Positions 34,565-44,410 of a stretch of 64,000 nucleotides of DNA are shown here, piece after piece. A model generated the notes under the pieces. That model was given only the letters and a program-made list of their open reading frames with translations, made no database searches and was not told where the DNA came from. The first letter of the stretch is position 1; each line of letters begins with the position of its first letter. The position numbers and the translations under genes are program-made. The stretch is from Microbacterium sp. H83 (lineage in GTDB: Bacteria; Actinomycetota; Actinomycetes; Actinomycetales; Microbacteriaceae). The DNA is taken from the NCBI RefSeq assembly GCF_001650405.1, contig NZ_LWCU01000007.1:26979-90978 (forward strand), written 5' to 3'.

Positions 34565-35682
34565 GGGTACACGACCTCCGTCCAGACGATCGTCTGATGT
34601 TGCGCGGCCCAGGCGCCGTCGCTCGTCTCTGCCTCCAGCATTGCTTCGTACACGATAGGCATGTGTGCTCCGCCTGTCCCAGGGATCCTCGTAGCGGAGT
34701 CGCTGGTGGTGTCGTTGTTGATGACGTACGTGGTCGACACCCCTCCATCAGTCTGTGGAGTGCCCGCGTACACCGTGAGATCGTACGAACCCAGGAACGA
34801 TTGGGGCAGGTTCTGCCAGGAAAGCAGGGCGCCCGGAATCTCACCAGTCATGACGCTCGCGCTCGCGTAAAGGAGGTCCTTGATCAGTACGAAGCCATCG
34901 TTGCTGATGATTCGGTCATACTCGACCCCGGCATCGCCCTCACGAAGACGGGCTTCGCGCAGATCGGACAGCACTCGATCCCGCACAGCCTCAATGTGCT
35001 CGCTTTTCATCAACATGGCCACGAACGGATCATCCGGCCCGAGCACCAGCCCTCGAGGTCCGTCGCCGGTACGAAACCACTCGAAGAGGTCCATGACCCG
35101 AGCATTTGCGCGGTCTCGAGACGCACTTACGGTCGGTTCTGCGGTGCAGCCGATGCCACCCCACGCCGAGGACGAGAGCCGTGCGAGGCTGCTCGCCAAC
35201 GCGGCATCCGCGACCCGCCGTCGCTGAGCAAGCTCTGCCAGCCCCTCCGCGGCCGCTTTCGAATCGGCCATGGCCCGTTGCTCGGCCTGGAACCGATGCT
35301 CGAGGCCTTCCGCATCGTTGTCGAACAGCACACCGTTACGCACTCCGTCGAGGATCAGGGCGGCGGCGGCGAGGTCCTCCTTCAGAGGCTCAGCACTCCT
35401 CGCGATCTCGGCGACAGCATCGCCGTACTCGATCATGGCCTTGCGCGCGGCATCCATCGCCTCGCTCGAGCCCTCGAGGTCGCGGCGGAGCCTCGCCGCT
35501 CGACCGCGAAAAGCATCGGCGCTCTCGCCGGTCCACGTCGCGTCGAGATCGCGCAGGATCGTGGTCACCGCCGACTGCGCATCAGACAGATCGGAGTACT
35601 GTTGCTCCGCCCAGAGCCGGGCAGCGTCGCACGAGGCGAGGTCGCCTGAGCCCGGATCGAACTCGGTCCAGTTCGCCGGCAT
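34561..35682 (-). CDS. WXG100-like N-terminal domain protein, unknown C-terminus
   Basis: 373 aa. Residues about 15-120 are helical and carry the W-x-G turn of ESX/WXG100 proteins in LRDLDATWTGESADAFRGRA, followed by long helices to about residue 190. Residues 200-373 (LFEWFRTGDGPRGLVLGPDD, IISNDGFVLIKDLLYASASV) form a separate domain I do not recognise. This build, a WXG-type head plus variable tail, is common in type VII secretion substrates, though no EccC or other secretion component is in the window. The ATG at 35682 overlaps the stop expected for the upstream small protein if its frameshift is corrected. Confidence 0.75.
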   Translation of the reverse strand: MPANWTEFDPGSGDLASCDAARLWAEQQYSDLSDAQSAVTTILRDLDATWTGESADAFRGRAARLRRDLEGSSEAMDAARKAMIEYGDAVAEIARSAEPLKEDLAAAALILDGVRNGVLFDNDAEGLEHRFQAEQRAMADSKAAAEGLAELAQRRRVADAALASSLARLSSSAWGGIGCTAEPTVSASRDRANARVMDLFEWFRTGDGPRGLVLGPDDPFVAMLMKSEHIEAVRDRVLSDLREARLREGDAGVEYDRIISNDGFVLIKDLLYASASVMTGEIPGALLSWQNLPQSFLGSYDLTVYAGTPQTDGGVSTTYVINNDTTSDSATRIPGTGGAHMPIVYEAMLEAETSDGAWAAQHQTIVWTEVVYP

Positions 35683-35974
35683 CACTCGTCCAGAGCGTCG
35701 ACGAAAGTGGCGAGAGCGGCGACGAGTGCTTCCTCGGTCGCGAGGAAGCACTCGTGGTGTCGTCGACTCCGATCGACAGTCCGTGCACCGCCTGCTCGAA
35801 AAACGAGACAGCGTCTCCCCATCCCTCGGCGAACATCAGCGCGGCCGAGACGACCAGGTCGCTGCGCATCGGAGACAGGTCGAGCCCTGACGGGTCACCG
35901 CCGACCGACAGCCCGCCGAGCGCCGCCGACATGCCTTTCATGCCGCCGAAGTCCATGTGGATGCCTGAATGCAC
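35582..35974 (-). CDS. Small WXG100-like protein, probable 1-nt frameshift near the C-terminus
   Basis: As read, GTG at 35974 (after GGGGGGA) to a stop at 35582. The first about 75 residues look genuine and WXG-like (MDFGGMKGMSAALGG, MFAEGWGDAVSFFEQAVHGL). After VDDTT the frame becomes Ser/Arg-rich and runs 100 nt into the next gene. Shifting by one base gives ECFLATEEALVAALATFVDA and a stop that overlaps the next ATG by one base (TGATG), as in the rest of the window. I infer a single-base deletion, real or a sequencing error, around 35750; the intact protein would span 35682-35974 and about 97 aa. Confidence 0.6.
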   Translation of the reverse strand: MHSGIHMDFGGMKGMSAALGGLSVGGDPSGLDLSPMRSDLVVSAALMFAEGWGDAVSFFEQAVHGLSIGVDDTTSASSRPRKHSSPLSPLSSTLWTSDAGELDRVRSGLRRPRLVRRCPALGGATVLRSV

Positions 35975-36088
35975 GATTCCCCCCGGAAGGTCGTGCACCA
36001 CCGTACGTCGTCATACGAGGGGATTAAGACTGCATCCGTGTCGTATATCGGTGTTCCAGAATGGACTGGAGGCGCGGGAGATCCCGCC

Positions 36089-36664
36089 TCAGCTGTCGGT
36101 CTCCCGGGGCAGCACCGTCAGCACCCGCTCGATGTGATCCCGGAACTCGGCCATGTAGCCGCGCAGGAAGTCGCGGGTCCCGGAGTCGGAGACCGTGCCG
36201 TCGGCGGAGTAGTGGTCGGGGGTGAAGTGGATGTACGCCTCGGGCGCGGTCATCTGCCGGGCGTTGCAGAAGCTCAGCACGCCGCGCAGGCTCTGCTGGG
36301 CGACTGCGGTGCCGATCTGCCCGACGGATGCGCCGATGACCGCGGCGGGGATGTGGTCGAACGAGTTCTCCCCCCACGGCCGGGACGCCCAGTCGATGGC
36401 GTTCTTCAGCCCTCCGGGGATCGACCGGTTGTACTCCGGGGTCACGAAGAGCACGGCATCCGCCGACGCGATGGCCTCCTTCAGGGCCACGGCCTCGGGC
36501 GGGTAGGCGTCGTCGTAGTCCTGGCTGTAGAGCGGCAGCTCCCGGATGGGGATCTCGAAGAACTCCAGCTCGTCCGGCGCCAGCCGGATGAGCGCTGTCG
36601 CCAGGATGCGATTGATCGATGTCGACGACAGGCTGCCGACGAAGTATCCGACTCGGTACGTCAT
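36089..36664 (-). CDS. NADPH-dependent FMN reductase
   Basis: 191 aa flavodoxin-like reductase. RVGYFVGSLSSTSINRILA binds the FMN phosphate; LFVTPEYNRSIPGGLKNAID is the family hallmark motif. It reduces FMN or quinones with NAD(P)H. The ATG at 36664 has GAGGGAG ahead of it; in-frame upstream codons are ignored because similarity starts with TYRVGYFVG. It stands alone between the WXG cluster and the CUT2 operon. Confidence 0.92.
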   Translation of the reverse strand: MTYRVGYFVGSLSSTSINRILATALIRLAPDELEFFEIPIRELPLYSQDYDDAYPPEAVALKEAIASADAVLFVTPEYNRSIPGGLKNAIDWASRPWGENSFDHIPAAVIGASVGQIGTAVAQQSLRGVLSFCNARQMTAPEAYIHFTPDHYSADGTVSDSGTRDFLRGYMAEFRDHIERVLTVLPRETDS

Positions 36665-36820
36665 GTCCGCTCCCTCAGCTCTCGCCCCGGGCACGCCACC
36701 CGGGCATCTGGCTTCAGTCTCGTACCGAGAAGGCGGAGCGTCCACCCCTTCTCGGGTGACGACCGCTCACCTGCGCGTTGGGCGGGCAGACCTGCCGCTG
36801 CGTCGCTCGGAAGCGGGGAG

Positions 36821-37858
36821 CTACTCCCGCTTCCTCGTCACGGCCCGTTGCAGCAGCACGAACACGAGCAGGATGCCACCGGTGATGATCGTCGTCATCT
36901 CGGGCGGGATGCCGCCGTCGCGGGTGATCAGAACATTCATCAGTCCGAGGACGAGCGCGCCCACGACCGAGCCGAGCACGTAGCCGTACGCGCCCGTCAG
37001 CACGGTGCCGCCGATGACGGCAGCAGCGATCGCGTCGAGCTCCCACCCGATTCCGGTGATGTTCTGCGCGGTGCCGAGCCGAGCGGTGTAGAGCACCGCC
37101 GCGAGTCCGGCGAGCGCTCCGCTGATCACGTACACCAGCACCTTGGTGCGCTGCACGGGCAGCCCCATCAGCAGCGCCGAGTTCTCGGATCCGCCGATCG
37201 CGTACACGGTGCGACCGGTGCGTGTGCGGTGCAGGACGAAGAAGGCTGCGACGACGACGATGACGGCGATGAGCACGGCCGGGGTGATCACGAGGTCGTT
37301 GACCTTCGGGCCGTCGATGATCTTCAGCTGCGAGCCGATCCACCGGATCGGCGACTCTTCTTCGAGACGCTCGGGCTTCGTGCTGAGCAGTGACGCGAGA
37401 CCGCGCCCGAGGAACATCATCGCCAGCGTCGCGATGAACGGCTGCACGTTGAAGTACCTGATCAGAACGCCCGAGACGAGGCCGAAGAGGACGCCGATGC
37501 CGATCATCGCGACGATCACGGCGATGGCGTTCCACCCCGCGTTCGAGAGCATCACCCCGGCGACCGACGACACCGCGATGATCGATCCCACCGAGAGGTC
37601 GATGCCGCCGGTGAGGATCACGAAGGTGAGGGCGACGGCGAGCACGATGAGGTGCGCGTTGTTGATGAGCAGGTTGGAAAGGGTGTTGAACTGCACGATG
37701 CGTCCGTAGGCCACCTCGCCGAAGATCACCATGCCCACGAAGATGATCACCGAGGCGATCGTCGGGAGCACCGAGGGGTTGGCCGAGATCATCCTTCGCA
37801 CCCGGTCGGCGACGGTCTCGCTCGTCTGCAGCGCGGGGGCCGCGGTCATGGCGCTCAT
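36821..37858 (-). CDS. yjfF: CUT2 sugar ABC transporter permease, YjfF type
   Basis: 345 aa, about nine or ten membrane helices, with the family signatures FVILTGGIDLSVGSIIAVSS and LATLAMMFLGRGLASLL-type and TGAYGYVLGSVVGALVLGLM segments. The order binding protein, ATPase, permease, permease equals the E. coli ytfQ-ytfR-ytfT-yjfF galactofuranose system. Last gene of the operon; its ATG overlaps the ytfT stop by 4 nt. Confidence 0.88.
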   Translation of the reverse strand: MSAMTAAPALQTSETVADRVRRMISANPSVLPTIASVIIFVGMVIFGEVAYGRIVQFNTLSNLLINNAHLIVLAVALTFVILTGGIDLSVGSIIAVSSVAGVMLSNAGWNAIAVIVAMIGIGVLFGLVSGVLIRYFNVQPFIATLAMMFLGRGLASLLSTKPERLEEESPIRWIGSQLKIIDGPKVNDLVITPAVLIAVIVVVAAFFVLHRTRTGRTVYAIGGSENSALLMGLPVQRTKVLVYVISGALAGLAAVLYTARLGTAQNITGIGWELDAIAAAVIGGTVLTGAYGYVLGSVVGALVLGLMNVLITRDGGIPPEMTTIITGGILLVFVLLQRAVTRKRE

Positions 37859-38918
37859 GCGGCCACCTCTTCCTTCGTCTCGAGGCGTTCGACGGGCCGT
37901 GTCCTGCGTCGGGTGCGGAACCAGCTGCGCACCCGCTGCGACTGCAGCAGGCAGAGCACGACGATCACGATGGCCTTGAACGCCGGCGTCGCCGACGACG
38001 AGACGCCGAGGTACAGCACCGTCTTGTCGAGGGTCGCGATGAGCAGCGCCCCCACGAACGCGCCGCTGAGCGAGAACTTGCCGCCGGCCAGCGAGGCGCC
38101 GCCGATGACGACCGCGAGGATCGCGTCGAGCTCGAGCTGGTACCCGGTCCGTGAGATGTCCACCGTCATGACGCTGCCGACCGACATGATGCCGGCGACG
38201 CCGGCCAGGATCCCGCTCATGATGTACGCGGTGAGCAGCAGGCCCTTCGGCTTGATGCCCGCCATCCGGCTCGCGCGGGGGTTGATGCCGATCGCCTCGA
38301 TCATGAGGCCGAGCGCGCTGCGCCGCACCACCCATCCGACGGCGATCACGATCAGCACGGCGAGGATGAACACCACGGGGATGCCGACCACGAAGCCGTT
38401 CGCGATCCAGCGGAACGAGTCGTTGGAGGCGGTCGTGTTCTGACCCCCGGTGATCACCTTGGCGATGCCGCGCCCGGCGAGCATCAGCACGAGAGTCGCG
38501 ATGAAGGGCTGCAGACCGACGTAGGCGACGAGGATGCCGTTGACGGCGCCGAGGATGCCGGTGATCACGAGCGCCAGACCGACGGCGGCGAGCGCCGCGC
38601 CGAAGGAGTCGCCTGCGGCGCTGAGGAGTTCCATCGAGACGGCTCCGGCGACGGCCATGAGCGACCCGACCGAGAGGTCGATGCCGCCCGTGGCGATCAC
38701 GAGGGACATGCCGATGGCGATCATCATGATCGGCGCCGCCTGACGCAGGATGTCGACGAGGTTGCCCACGAGGTTGCCGTTGTTGGGGTTGATCGAGAGC
38801 GCGAGGTAGGTCGGGTCCTTGATCACGTTCAGTGCGAGCAGCGCCAGGATCGCGACGATGCCCCAGAAGAACGGCTTGTGGATGAGGGTCCGCCACAGGG
38901 CGGAGTCGGCGGACGCGG

Positions 38919-38922
<4 letters not shown>
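37855..38922 (-). CDS. ytfT: CUT2 sugar ABC transporter permease, YtfT type
   Basis: 355 aa. LVIATGGIDLSVGSLMAVAG, FIATLVLMLAGRGIAKVITG, AIGINPRASRMAGIKPKGLL and VIGGASLAGGKFSLSGAFVG are standard CUT2 permease segments. The ATG at 38922 overlaps the ytfR stop (ATGA). It pairs with the YjfF-type protein as channel heterodimer. Confidence 0.9.
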
Positions 38923-40526
<1,604 letters not shown>

Positions 40527-40546
40527 CGCTGTCTCCGTCCGCGGAA

Positions 40547-40575
40547 CCCGGGCGGCGCAGTGGGCGCCACCCGGG
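40547..40575 (-). terminator. Intercistronic hairpin between ytfQ and ytfR
   Basis: A 12-bp stem, CCCGGGCGGCGC with GCGCCACCCGGG (one G-U-type mismatch), loop AGTGG, 40 bp past the binding-protein stop. It probably favours higher binding-protein levels. Confidence 0.6.
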
Positions 40576-40615
40576 CTCGGTGCCGGATCGCTCCGGCGTC
40601 GGGTTCTGTGCTCGG

Positions 40616-41605
40616 TCAGTACTTGCGGTCGGCGAGCACGGCCTGGGCGGCCTCGGCCGAATCGAACGCCTCGCTGGGGACGACGATGTACGAGTCGACG
40701 TCCTCACCGGCGAGCGCCTTCTCGACGACCTCGAGTGCGGTCTCCCCGAACAGCGGGTTGTACTCGTGCACGTAACTCAGCTGACCGTCGGCGAGCGCCT
40801 GCATGGCGTTCTTCGTGCCGTCGATCGTGGCGATCTTGACGTCCTCGCCGACGACGAGTCCCGCCTCCTCGGCGGCCTGTGCGGCGCCGAGACCCATCTC
40901 GTCGTTCTGCGCGAACACGAGCTGGATGTCGTTGTTCGAAGCCTTCAGCATGGTTTCGAAGACGCTCTTGCCCTCCTCCGCCGACCAGTTCGCGGTCTGC
41001 GCGTCGACCTTGTTCAGCGACGAGTCGCCGAGGCCCTCGTCGAATCCGGTGTTGCGCTCGTTCACCACGCCGACGCCGGCCGGTCCTTCGAGCACGACGT
41101 AGTTGCCGCCGTCGGGGAACGTCGCCGCAGCCCAGGCGCCGACCTCCTTGGCGACCTCGACGTTGTCGGGCGCGATGCGGGTGACGTAGAGGCTGTCGTC
41201 GTCGGGCTCGATGCCACGGTCGAGCAGGATCACGGGGATCTCCGCCTCCTGCGCGCGCTTGAGCGAGTCCTCCCAGCCGGACGCCTCGGTGGCCGAGAGC
41301 AGGATGACGTCGACGCCCTCGTCGACGAACGACGTGAAGGCGTCGATCTGGGACTTCTGGTCGAGGTTCGTGGCGGGCGCGTACTTCAGGTCGTATCCGG
41401 CCTCCTCCGTGAAGGTGTCCTGGATGTTCTGCTCGTTGGCCTCGCGCCACGCGCCCTCGGGGCCGACGGCGACGAAGCCGACGGTCGTGATCTCATCCGA
41501 GCCGCCGGCGTCGGCGTCGCCGGTCGAGCAGGCCGCGAGGCCGATGGTGAGTGCGCCGACTGCTGCCAGCCCGAACGCGATGCGGATGCGCTTCTTCGCG
41601 GACAT
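40616..41605 (-). CDS. ytfQ: CUT2 furanose-type substrate-binding lipoprotein
   Basis: 329 aa. The lipobox IGLAAC puts the lipidated Cys near residue 26. The mature protein is a type I periplasmic binding protein: VGFVAVGPEGAWREANEQNI, DVILLSATEASGWEDSLKRA, VILLDRGIE and VFAQNDEMGLGAAQAAEEAG. Close resemblance to YtfQ suggests a furanose ligand; in this arabinofuranose-rich context L-arabinofuranose is as likely as galactofuranose. AGAGGAG precedes the ATG. Two TGTTACC-type operator sites lie upstream. Confidence 0.92.
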   Translation of the reverse strand: MSAKKRIRIAFGLAAVGALTIGLAACSTGDADAGGSDEITTVGFVAVGPEGAWREANEQNIQDTFTEEAGYDLKYAPATNLDQKSQIDAFTSFVDEGVDVILLSATEASGWEDSLKRAQEAEIPVILLDRGIEPDDDSLYVTRIAPDNVEVAKEVGAWAAATFPDGGNYVVLEGPAGVGVVNERNTGFDEGLGDSSLNKVDAQTANWSAEEGKSVFETMLKASNNDIQLVFAQNDEMGLGAAQAAEEAGLVVGEDVKIATIDGTKNAMQALADGQLSYVHEYNPLFGETALEVVEKALAGEDVDSYIVVPSEAFDSAEAAQAVLADRKY

Positions 41606-41701
41606 TTCTCTCTCCTCTTTGAGATGCCGGGGGTCAGTCCGGCAGTCGTGGACCCAGCGGTCCTGTCGTGATGCAGGACGCCATCGTCGGGTCCTGCGGT
41701 G

Positions 41702-41786
41702 ATGTTACCGGGAACATTTTGTCGAACACAAGAACTTCTTTCGAAGTCGCGGTCGTCACGCGATAACGATCGTGTTACCGCTCACA
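41702..41786 (-). promoter_or_regulatory. ytfQ promoter with LacI-type operators
   Basis: ATGTTACCGGGAACAT (41702-41717) is palindromic at 14 of 16 positions. On the minus strand it contains a TAACAT -10 box, with TTGTGT 18 bp upstream. A second, weaker site, TGTTACCGCTCACA, lies at 41773-41786 and overlaps the 3' end of the second ATPase gene. The same motif occurs before the neighbouring lacI gene. Confidence 0.65.
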
Positions 41787-43326
41787 GTCCGTCGACGGAT
41801 TCCAGCTCAGCGGCGATCATCTCGACCACGGTGTCGACCGTGACTCCCGGTCCGTTGCTGAGCTCGCCGATCTTCTCGCGGTCCTTCAGCACGACGATGC
41901 GGTCGCTGAGCCGCACCACCTCTTCGAGCTCCGACGAGATGAAGACCACCGCGACGCCGTCGCCGGCCAGTTGACTGATGCGCCGCTGCACCTCGACCTT
42001 CGCCGAGATGTCGATGCCGCGCGTGGGTTCGTCGAGGATCAGCACGTGGGGCCGCACGGCGAGCGCGCGAGCGAGCAGGACCTTCTGCTGCGTACCGCCC
42101 GACAGCAGACCCACCGGCCGATCGAGGTCTGCGGGGTCGAGATGCAGCGCCTCGACGTACGTCTCGACGAGTGTCGCCGACTCGGCGTGCGAGAGCGGGC
42201 GGGTCCATCCGCGCAGCGCCTGCAGAGACAGCACGATGTTCTCGCGCGCCGTCAGCTGATCGATGATCCCCTGAGTCCCCCGGTTCTCCGCCGACAGCGC
42301 GATCCGGTGCCGCAGCGCGACAGAGGGGCTGCGCAGGTTCACGCGATCGCCGTCGACCCAGAGCTCGCCGCTGTCGGCCCTCACCGACCCGCTCAGCAGC
42401 GAGGCGAGCTCGGTGCGACCCGATCCCCGCAGCCCAGCCAGACCGACGATCTCCCCGCGCTGCACCTCGACGTCCGTGCGCTCGAGTTCGCCGCGCCGCC
42501 CGACGCCCGTGGCCTGTATCGCGGGTTGGCCGTCGGACGCGTAGTGATGCGCCTTGCGCTCCGAGCCGAGCGCCCGGAGGCTGTCGATGTCCTTGCCGAG
42601 CATCTTCGAGATCAGGTCGGCCCGTTCGAGGTCGCGCGTCGCGAACTCGCTCACGCGCACTCCGCCGCGCAGCACGGTCATCCGGTCGCTGATCGCGAAT
42701 GCCTGCTCGAGGAAGTGCGAGATGAACAGGATCGCGACGCCTCGCTGCCGCAACCCGCGGATCACCCGCATCAGGGTGGCGACCTCCGCCGCGTCGAGGC
42801 TCGAGGTGGGCTCGTCGAGGATCAGCACGCGCGGCTCGTCGACCACCGCACGCGCCAGCGCCACGAGCTGCTTCTGTGCGGGCGTGAGCAGCGACAGCGG
42901 CGTCTTGGGGTCGAGCTCGTCGAGGCCGAGGCGGGCCAGCGCCTCCGCGGCATCCGCTCTCGTGCGCCGCCAGTCGATGCCGAATCGCCCGCGACGCTCC
43001 CTGCCCAGCATGACGTTCTCGGCCACGCTCAGGTTCGGACTCAGCTGCGCCTCCTGGAACACCGTCGCGATGCCGGCCGCACGGCTGTCGGCGACGCCGG
43101 CGAAGCGGCGCGGCTCGCCGTCGACGACCACGTCACCCTGCTCGGGCGCGAGAGTGCCGGTGATCACCGCCACGAGCGTCGACTTGCCGGCCGCGTTCTC
43201 GCCCATCACGGCGTGCACCTCGCCGGGGAACAGCCGGAAGTCGACCGCGTCGAGCGCACGCACACCGGGGAAGTCGACCGTGATGCCCTCGAGCCGGACG
43301 ACCGGCTCGGCACGGTCGAGGGTCAT
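41782..43326 (-). CDS. Second CUT2-type sugar ABC ATP-binding protein without own permease
   Basis: 514 aa, again two nucleotide-binding halves: Walker A GENAAGKSTLVAVITG, Walker B VLILDEPTSSLDAAE, degenerate second Walker A GLRGSGRTELASLLSG, signature LSGGTQQKVLLARAL and VLILDEPTRGIDISAK. Catalytic elements are intact. The start at 43326 overlaps the lacI stop by 4 nt, and only ytfQ follows, so it has no dedicated permease in the window. It could serve YtfT/YjfF alternately with YtfR or a system elsewhere. Confidence 0.9.
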   Translation of the reverse strand: MTLDRAEPVVRLEGITVDFPGVRALDAVDFRLFPGEVHAVMGENAAGKSTLVAVITGTLAPEQGDVVVDGEPRRFAGVADSRAAGIATVFQEAQLSPNLSVAENVMLGRERRGRFGIDWRRTRADAAEALARLGLDELDPKTPLSLLTPAQKQLVALARAVVDEPRVLILDEPTSSLDAAEVATLMRVIRGLRQRGVAILFISHFLEQAFAISDRMTVLRGGVRVSEFATRDLERADLISKMLGKDIDSLRALGSERKAHHYASDGQPAIQATGVGRRGELERTDVEVQRGEIVGLAGLRGSGRTELASLLSGSVRADSGELWVDGDRVNLRSPSVALRHRIALSAENRGTQGIIDQLTARENIVLSLQALRGWTRPLSHAESATLVETYVEALHLDPADLDRPVGLLSGGTQQKVLLARALAVRPHVLILDEPTRGIDISAKVEVQRRISQLAGDGVAVVFISSELEEVVRLSDRIVVLKDREKIGELSNGPGVTVDTVVEMIAAELESVDGL

Positions 43327-44342
43327 CGCACCTCCCGAGGGGCCGCGGATGATGCCCGCGCGACGAGCTCGGTCGGGATCCTCGTGAGGGACGGGATGTC
43401 TCGCCCCTCGATCGCGGCTCTCAGCATCTCGACCACCGACACCCCCAGGGCGCTGAAGTCCTGGCGGACGGTCGTGAGGGGAGGCAGGAAGTGCTGCGCG
43501 AGAGGGATGTCGTCGAATCCGACCACGCTCAGATCGGTCGGCACGTCGAATCCGCGATCATGCAGGCCATGGATCAGTCCGATCGCCATGTCGTCGTTCG
43601 CGGCGAAGATCGCGGTGTAGTCGGGGAGCCTCGTCAGGCCCTTCGCGAAGTCGTAGGCGAAGTCGGCGGACCAGTCGCCGACGACGATCGGCCGTTCGCG
43701 GATGCCCCACGACTTCGCACGGGAGTGGAAGGCGCGCTCGCGCGCACGCGCATCGAGCCAGTCGAGCGGCCCGGAGAGGTGGAGGATGTCGCGGTGGCCG
43801 AGAGCCACGAGGTGATCGACCACGAGGGTCGTCCCGGCGTGCTGGTCGATCGACACGGTGAGGAATGTGGGGTCCGCATCGGCCTTGACCACGAGCATCG
43901 GCACGGTGATCGCGATGCGCCGCAGCGCTGCCACCGACGACGAGCGCGGCGCGATCACGCACAGCGCATCGACCCCCTGCGTCACGAGGTTGTCGACCGC
44001 CTCCTGCGGCGACAGCGCGTCGCCCTCGTGCAGAGCGATCGGCGTCACCGAGTATCCGGCGGCCCTGGCCGACAGCTCGACGGCGCGCAGGATGCTGGTC
44101 GGTCCGTGGGCGACCGCGCTCTCGACGATGACGCCGATGCGACGGGTCCGCTGCGTGGCGAGAGCCCTGGCGACGAGGTTGGGCCGGTAGTCGAGCTCCT
44201 CGATGGCCTCGAGCACGCGCCGCTTCGTGTCGGGCTTGATGTTCGGGTGGTCGTTGAGAACCCGCGACACGGTCATGTGCGAGACGCCCGCGATGGTCGC
44301 GACCTGACGGATGCTGGGTTTGTCGGAGCCGACGTTGGCCAT
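43323..44342 (-). CDS. LacI-family regulator of the CUT2 locus
   Basis: 339 aa. HTH SIRQVATIAGVSHMTVSRVL (residues about 10-29), hinge YRPNLVARALATQRTRR, then an effector domain with FLTVSIDQHAGTTLVVDHLV, DILHLSGPLDWLDAR and FAANDDMAIGLIHGLHDRG. GGAGG precedes the ATG at 44342; the longer upstream frame is a shadow of the oxidase gene. First gene of a lacI-ATPase unit with its own ATGTTACCGAGAACA site overlapping the -10 box, which implies autoregulation. Confidence 0.93.
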   Translation of the reverse strand: MANVGSDKPSIRQVATIAGVSHMTVSRVLNDHPNIKPDTKRRVLEAIEELDYRPNLVARALATQRTRRIGVIVESAVAHGPTSILRAVELSARAAGYSVTPIALHEGDALSPQEAVDNLVTQGVDALCVIAPRSSSVAALRRIAITVPMLVVKADADPTFLTVSIDQHAGTTLVVDHLVALGHRDILHLSGPLDWLDARARERAFHSRAKSWGIRERPIVVGDWSADFAYDFAKGLTRLPDYTAIFAANDDMAIGLIHGLHDRGFDVPTDLSVVGFDDIPLAQHFLPPLTTVRQDFSALGVSVVEMLRAAIEGRDIPSLTRIPTELVARASSAAPREVR

Positions 44343-44371
44343 GCGCACCTCCGTCGGCCGAGTCTCGGAGA

Positions 44372-44387
44372 ATGTTACCGAGAACAA
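44372..44387 (-). promoter_or_regulatory. Operator and -10 region of the lacI-ATPase unit
   Basis: ATGTTACCGAGAACAA repeats the ytfQ operator. On the minus strand it includes TAACAT, with TTGCAT 18 bp upstream, the same promoter layout as ytfQ. Confidence 0.65.
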
Positions 44388-44410
44388 CGGCGACGATGCA
44401 ACGGACCCGC

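Noticed and set aside
35740..35760. Programmed ribosomal frameshift in the small WXG-like gene
   Set aside because: No slippery heptamer or clear downstream structure at the switch point; a one-base deletion explains it more simply.
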